Part shown: in pieces, positions 63,463 through 64,000 of the stretch
Layout: every line of letters begins with the position of its first letter
Numbering within the stretch: position 1 is the first letter of the stretch
Origin: Shewanella benthica
Lineage (GTDB): Bacteria > Pseudomonadota > Gammaproteobacteria > Enterobacterales > Shewanellaceae
DNA: 64,000 nucleotides
Direction: 5' to 3'
Assembly (NCBI GenBank): GCA_023284085.1
Contig: JAKVHY010000016.1
Coordinates: forward strand, 56,304-120,303
Translations under genes and position numbers: made by a program
The notes under the pieces: model-generated
Told to the model about the DNA's origin: nothing
Databases searched by the model: none
Seen by the model: the letters and a program-made list of their open reading frames with translations, nothing else

Positions 63463-64000
63463 TAATGCCGATCATTTAGTGATTTATCGATCGGTTGACT
63501 GATCTTCTAGATGCTTCAGAATCCGAGTCCTATCTCTAGGTCTCGGATTTTTTATGCAAGTTTCTCAAGCTTTTGACATGATCAACCAACTCAAACCTCA
63601 TCAAGTTGAAACTCTCGCAGATTTACTCCCTCTGGAGCTGATAGAGGAAGCGTATTCATTGACTGAAACTGTCACGCTTAGAAAACGTAAATTAACCTTA
63701 GAGTCAACGGCTTGGCTTCTTATCGGTATGGCTATCTATAACGATAAGTCAATGGCTCATATCGTTAATATGCTCGACATCGTTGATCGGGAGGGCAAGC
63801 CATTTGTTGCTCCGAGCGCATTAACTCAACGACGAAAAGATCTGGGTGAAGCGGCAATGAAAGCACTGTTTGAGTGCACTCAAACTCATTGGAATCGTGA
63901 AGCGCTGCACCCAAGTTGGAATGGACTGATGTTACTCGGAGTCGATGGGGTAGTGTGGCGGACTGAAGATACTCCAGATAACGCAGAAGCCTTCTCTCGA
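63463..64000 (+). mobile_element. IS4-family insertion sequence, left end (runs past the window)
   Basis: Starts with TAATGCCGATCA (63463), matching the E. coli IS4 terminal-repeat start, followed by a short leader and a transposase gene. The right end lies outside the window. Confidence 0.75.
63554..64000 (+). CDS. IS4-family transposase, N-terminal part (3'-truncated by the window)
   Basis: 149 codons are visible, open to the last base. The start (MQVSQAFDMINQLKPHQVETLADLLPLELIEEAYSLTETVTLRKRKLTLESTAWLLIGMAIY) and the downstream NMLDIVDREGKPFVAPSALTQRRKDLGEAAMKALFECTQTHW resemble the Nterm_IS4 domain. The first catalytic Asp region may be LLGVDGVVWRTEDT. The remaining DDE residues are outside. 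The start ATG lies 91 bases inside the element's left end. Confidence 0.85.
   Translation, partial: MQVSQAFDMINQLKPHQVETLADLLPLELIEEAYSLTETVTLRKRKLTLESTAWLLIGMAIYNDKSMAHIVNMLDIVDREGKPFVAPSALTQRRKDLGEAAMKALFECTQTHWNREALHPSWNGLMLLGVDGVVWRTEDTPDNAEAFSR

Noticed and set aside
1..64000. CRISPR arrays, tRNA, rRNA and prophage genes
   Set aside because: None was recognised by reading; spacer-repeat patterns and cloverleaf sequences were not seen, although no scan was run.

Overview
The window looks like chromosomal DNA of a marine gammaproteobacterium, most probably a Shewanella species. Supporting signs are the gene complement (HemG, ArfA, a RIO-type kinase, DUF3010, TIGR03899, DNA-J-related and DUF3103 proteins, many chemosensory, c-di-GMP and TonB genes), the moderate GC content, the dispersed short ATACC-N4-GGTAT palindromes and an IS4-type insertion sequence at the right edge. 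No rRNA, tRNA, CRISPR array or prophage was recognised, although none of these was searched computationally.

Left part (1-9 kb): the 3' end of a penicillin/AHL-acylase-type N-terminal-nucleophile hydrolase with a clear terminator; a small ORF broken by one in-frame stop; a small Cys/His membrane-anchored protein; a heavily decayed histone-deacetylase-family pseudogene; a secreted delta-carbonic-anhydrase-like protein; the rbsK-rbsR ribose pair with two overlapping LacI-type operators; a DUF3103-like secreted protein; a Crp/Fnr regulator; and a YgjV-like membrane protein.

9-31 kb: a LysR / phytanoyl-CoA-dioxygenase-like / xylose-isomerase-like TIM-barrel cassette whose regulator and TIM-barrel gene share a 12-bp upstream box; a chemoreceptor; a TonB receptor; a CheY-like response regulator (with a broken second copy 8 kb upstream); SelO; a CHASE3 hybrid kinase with an internal hexanucleotide repeat; a MITE-like inverted-repeat element; pirin; an SDR; a large lipoprotein; ArfA with its self-truncating hairpin; a DMT exporter; and two small membrane proteins.

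31-45 kb: a Cys/His-cluster protein; a tightly packed minus-strand efflux operon (FUSC pump, NodT-type outer-membrane lipoprotein, DUF1656, HlyD adaptor, a K+-channel-like protein and an AI-2E-family permease) ending in a strong terminator; a BamA/D15-like outer-membrane protein; an endonuclease/exonuclease/phosphatase gene whose 3' end has been tandemly duplicated; a flippase-like membrane protein; and a GGDEF gene remnant.

45-64 kb: a CHASE-GGDEF diguanylate cyclase; a DNA-J-related protein; DsbA with a His-rich insert; cytochrome b561; HemG; a Fur-box-headed porin, imelysin and di-heme lipoprotein operon (probable iron acquisition); an MFS transporter with a repeat-ridden 3' end; TIGR03899; CobA; an uncharacterised three-gene operon led by a degenerate S41-peptidase-like protein; a periplasmic peroxiredoxin; a RIO kinase; DUF3010; and the left end of an IS4-family element.

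Most of the window is ordinary chromosomal backbone. The best candidates for undescribed biology are the six-gene efflux/channel operon, the S41-like three-gene operon, the LysR/PhyH/TIM-barrel cassette and the iron-responsive porin, imelysin and di-heme operon. Several broken or duplicated genes show recent local rearrangement.
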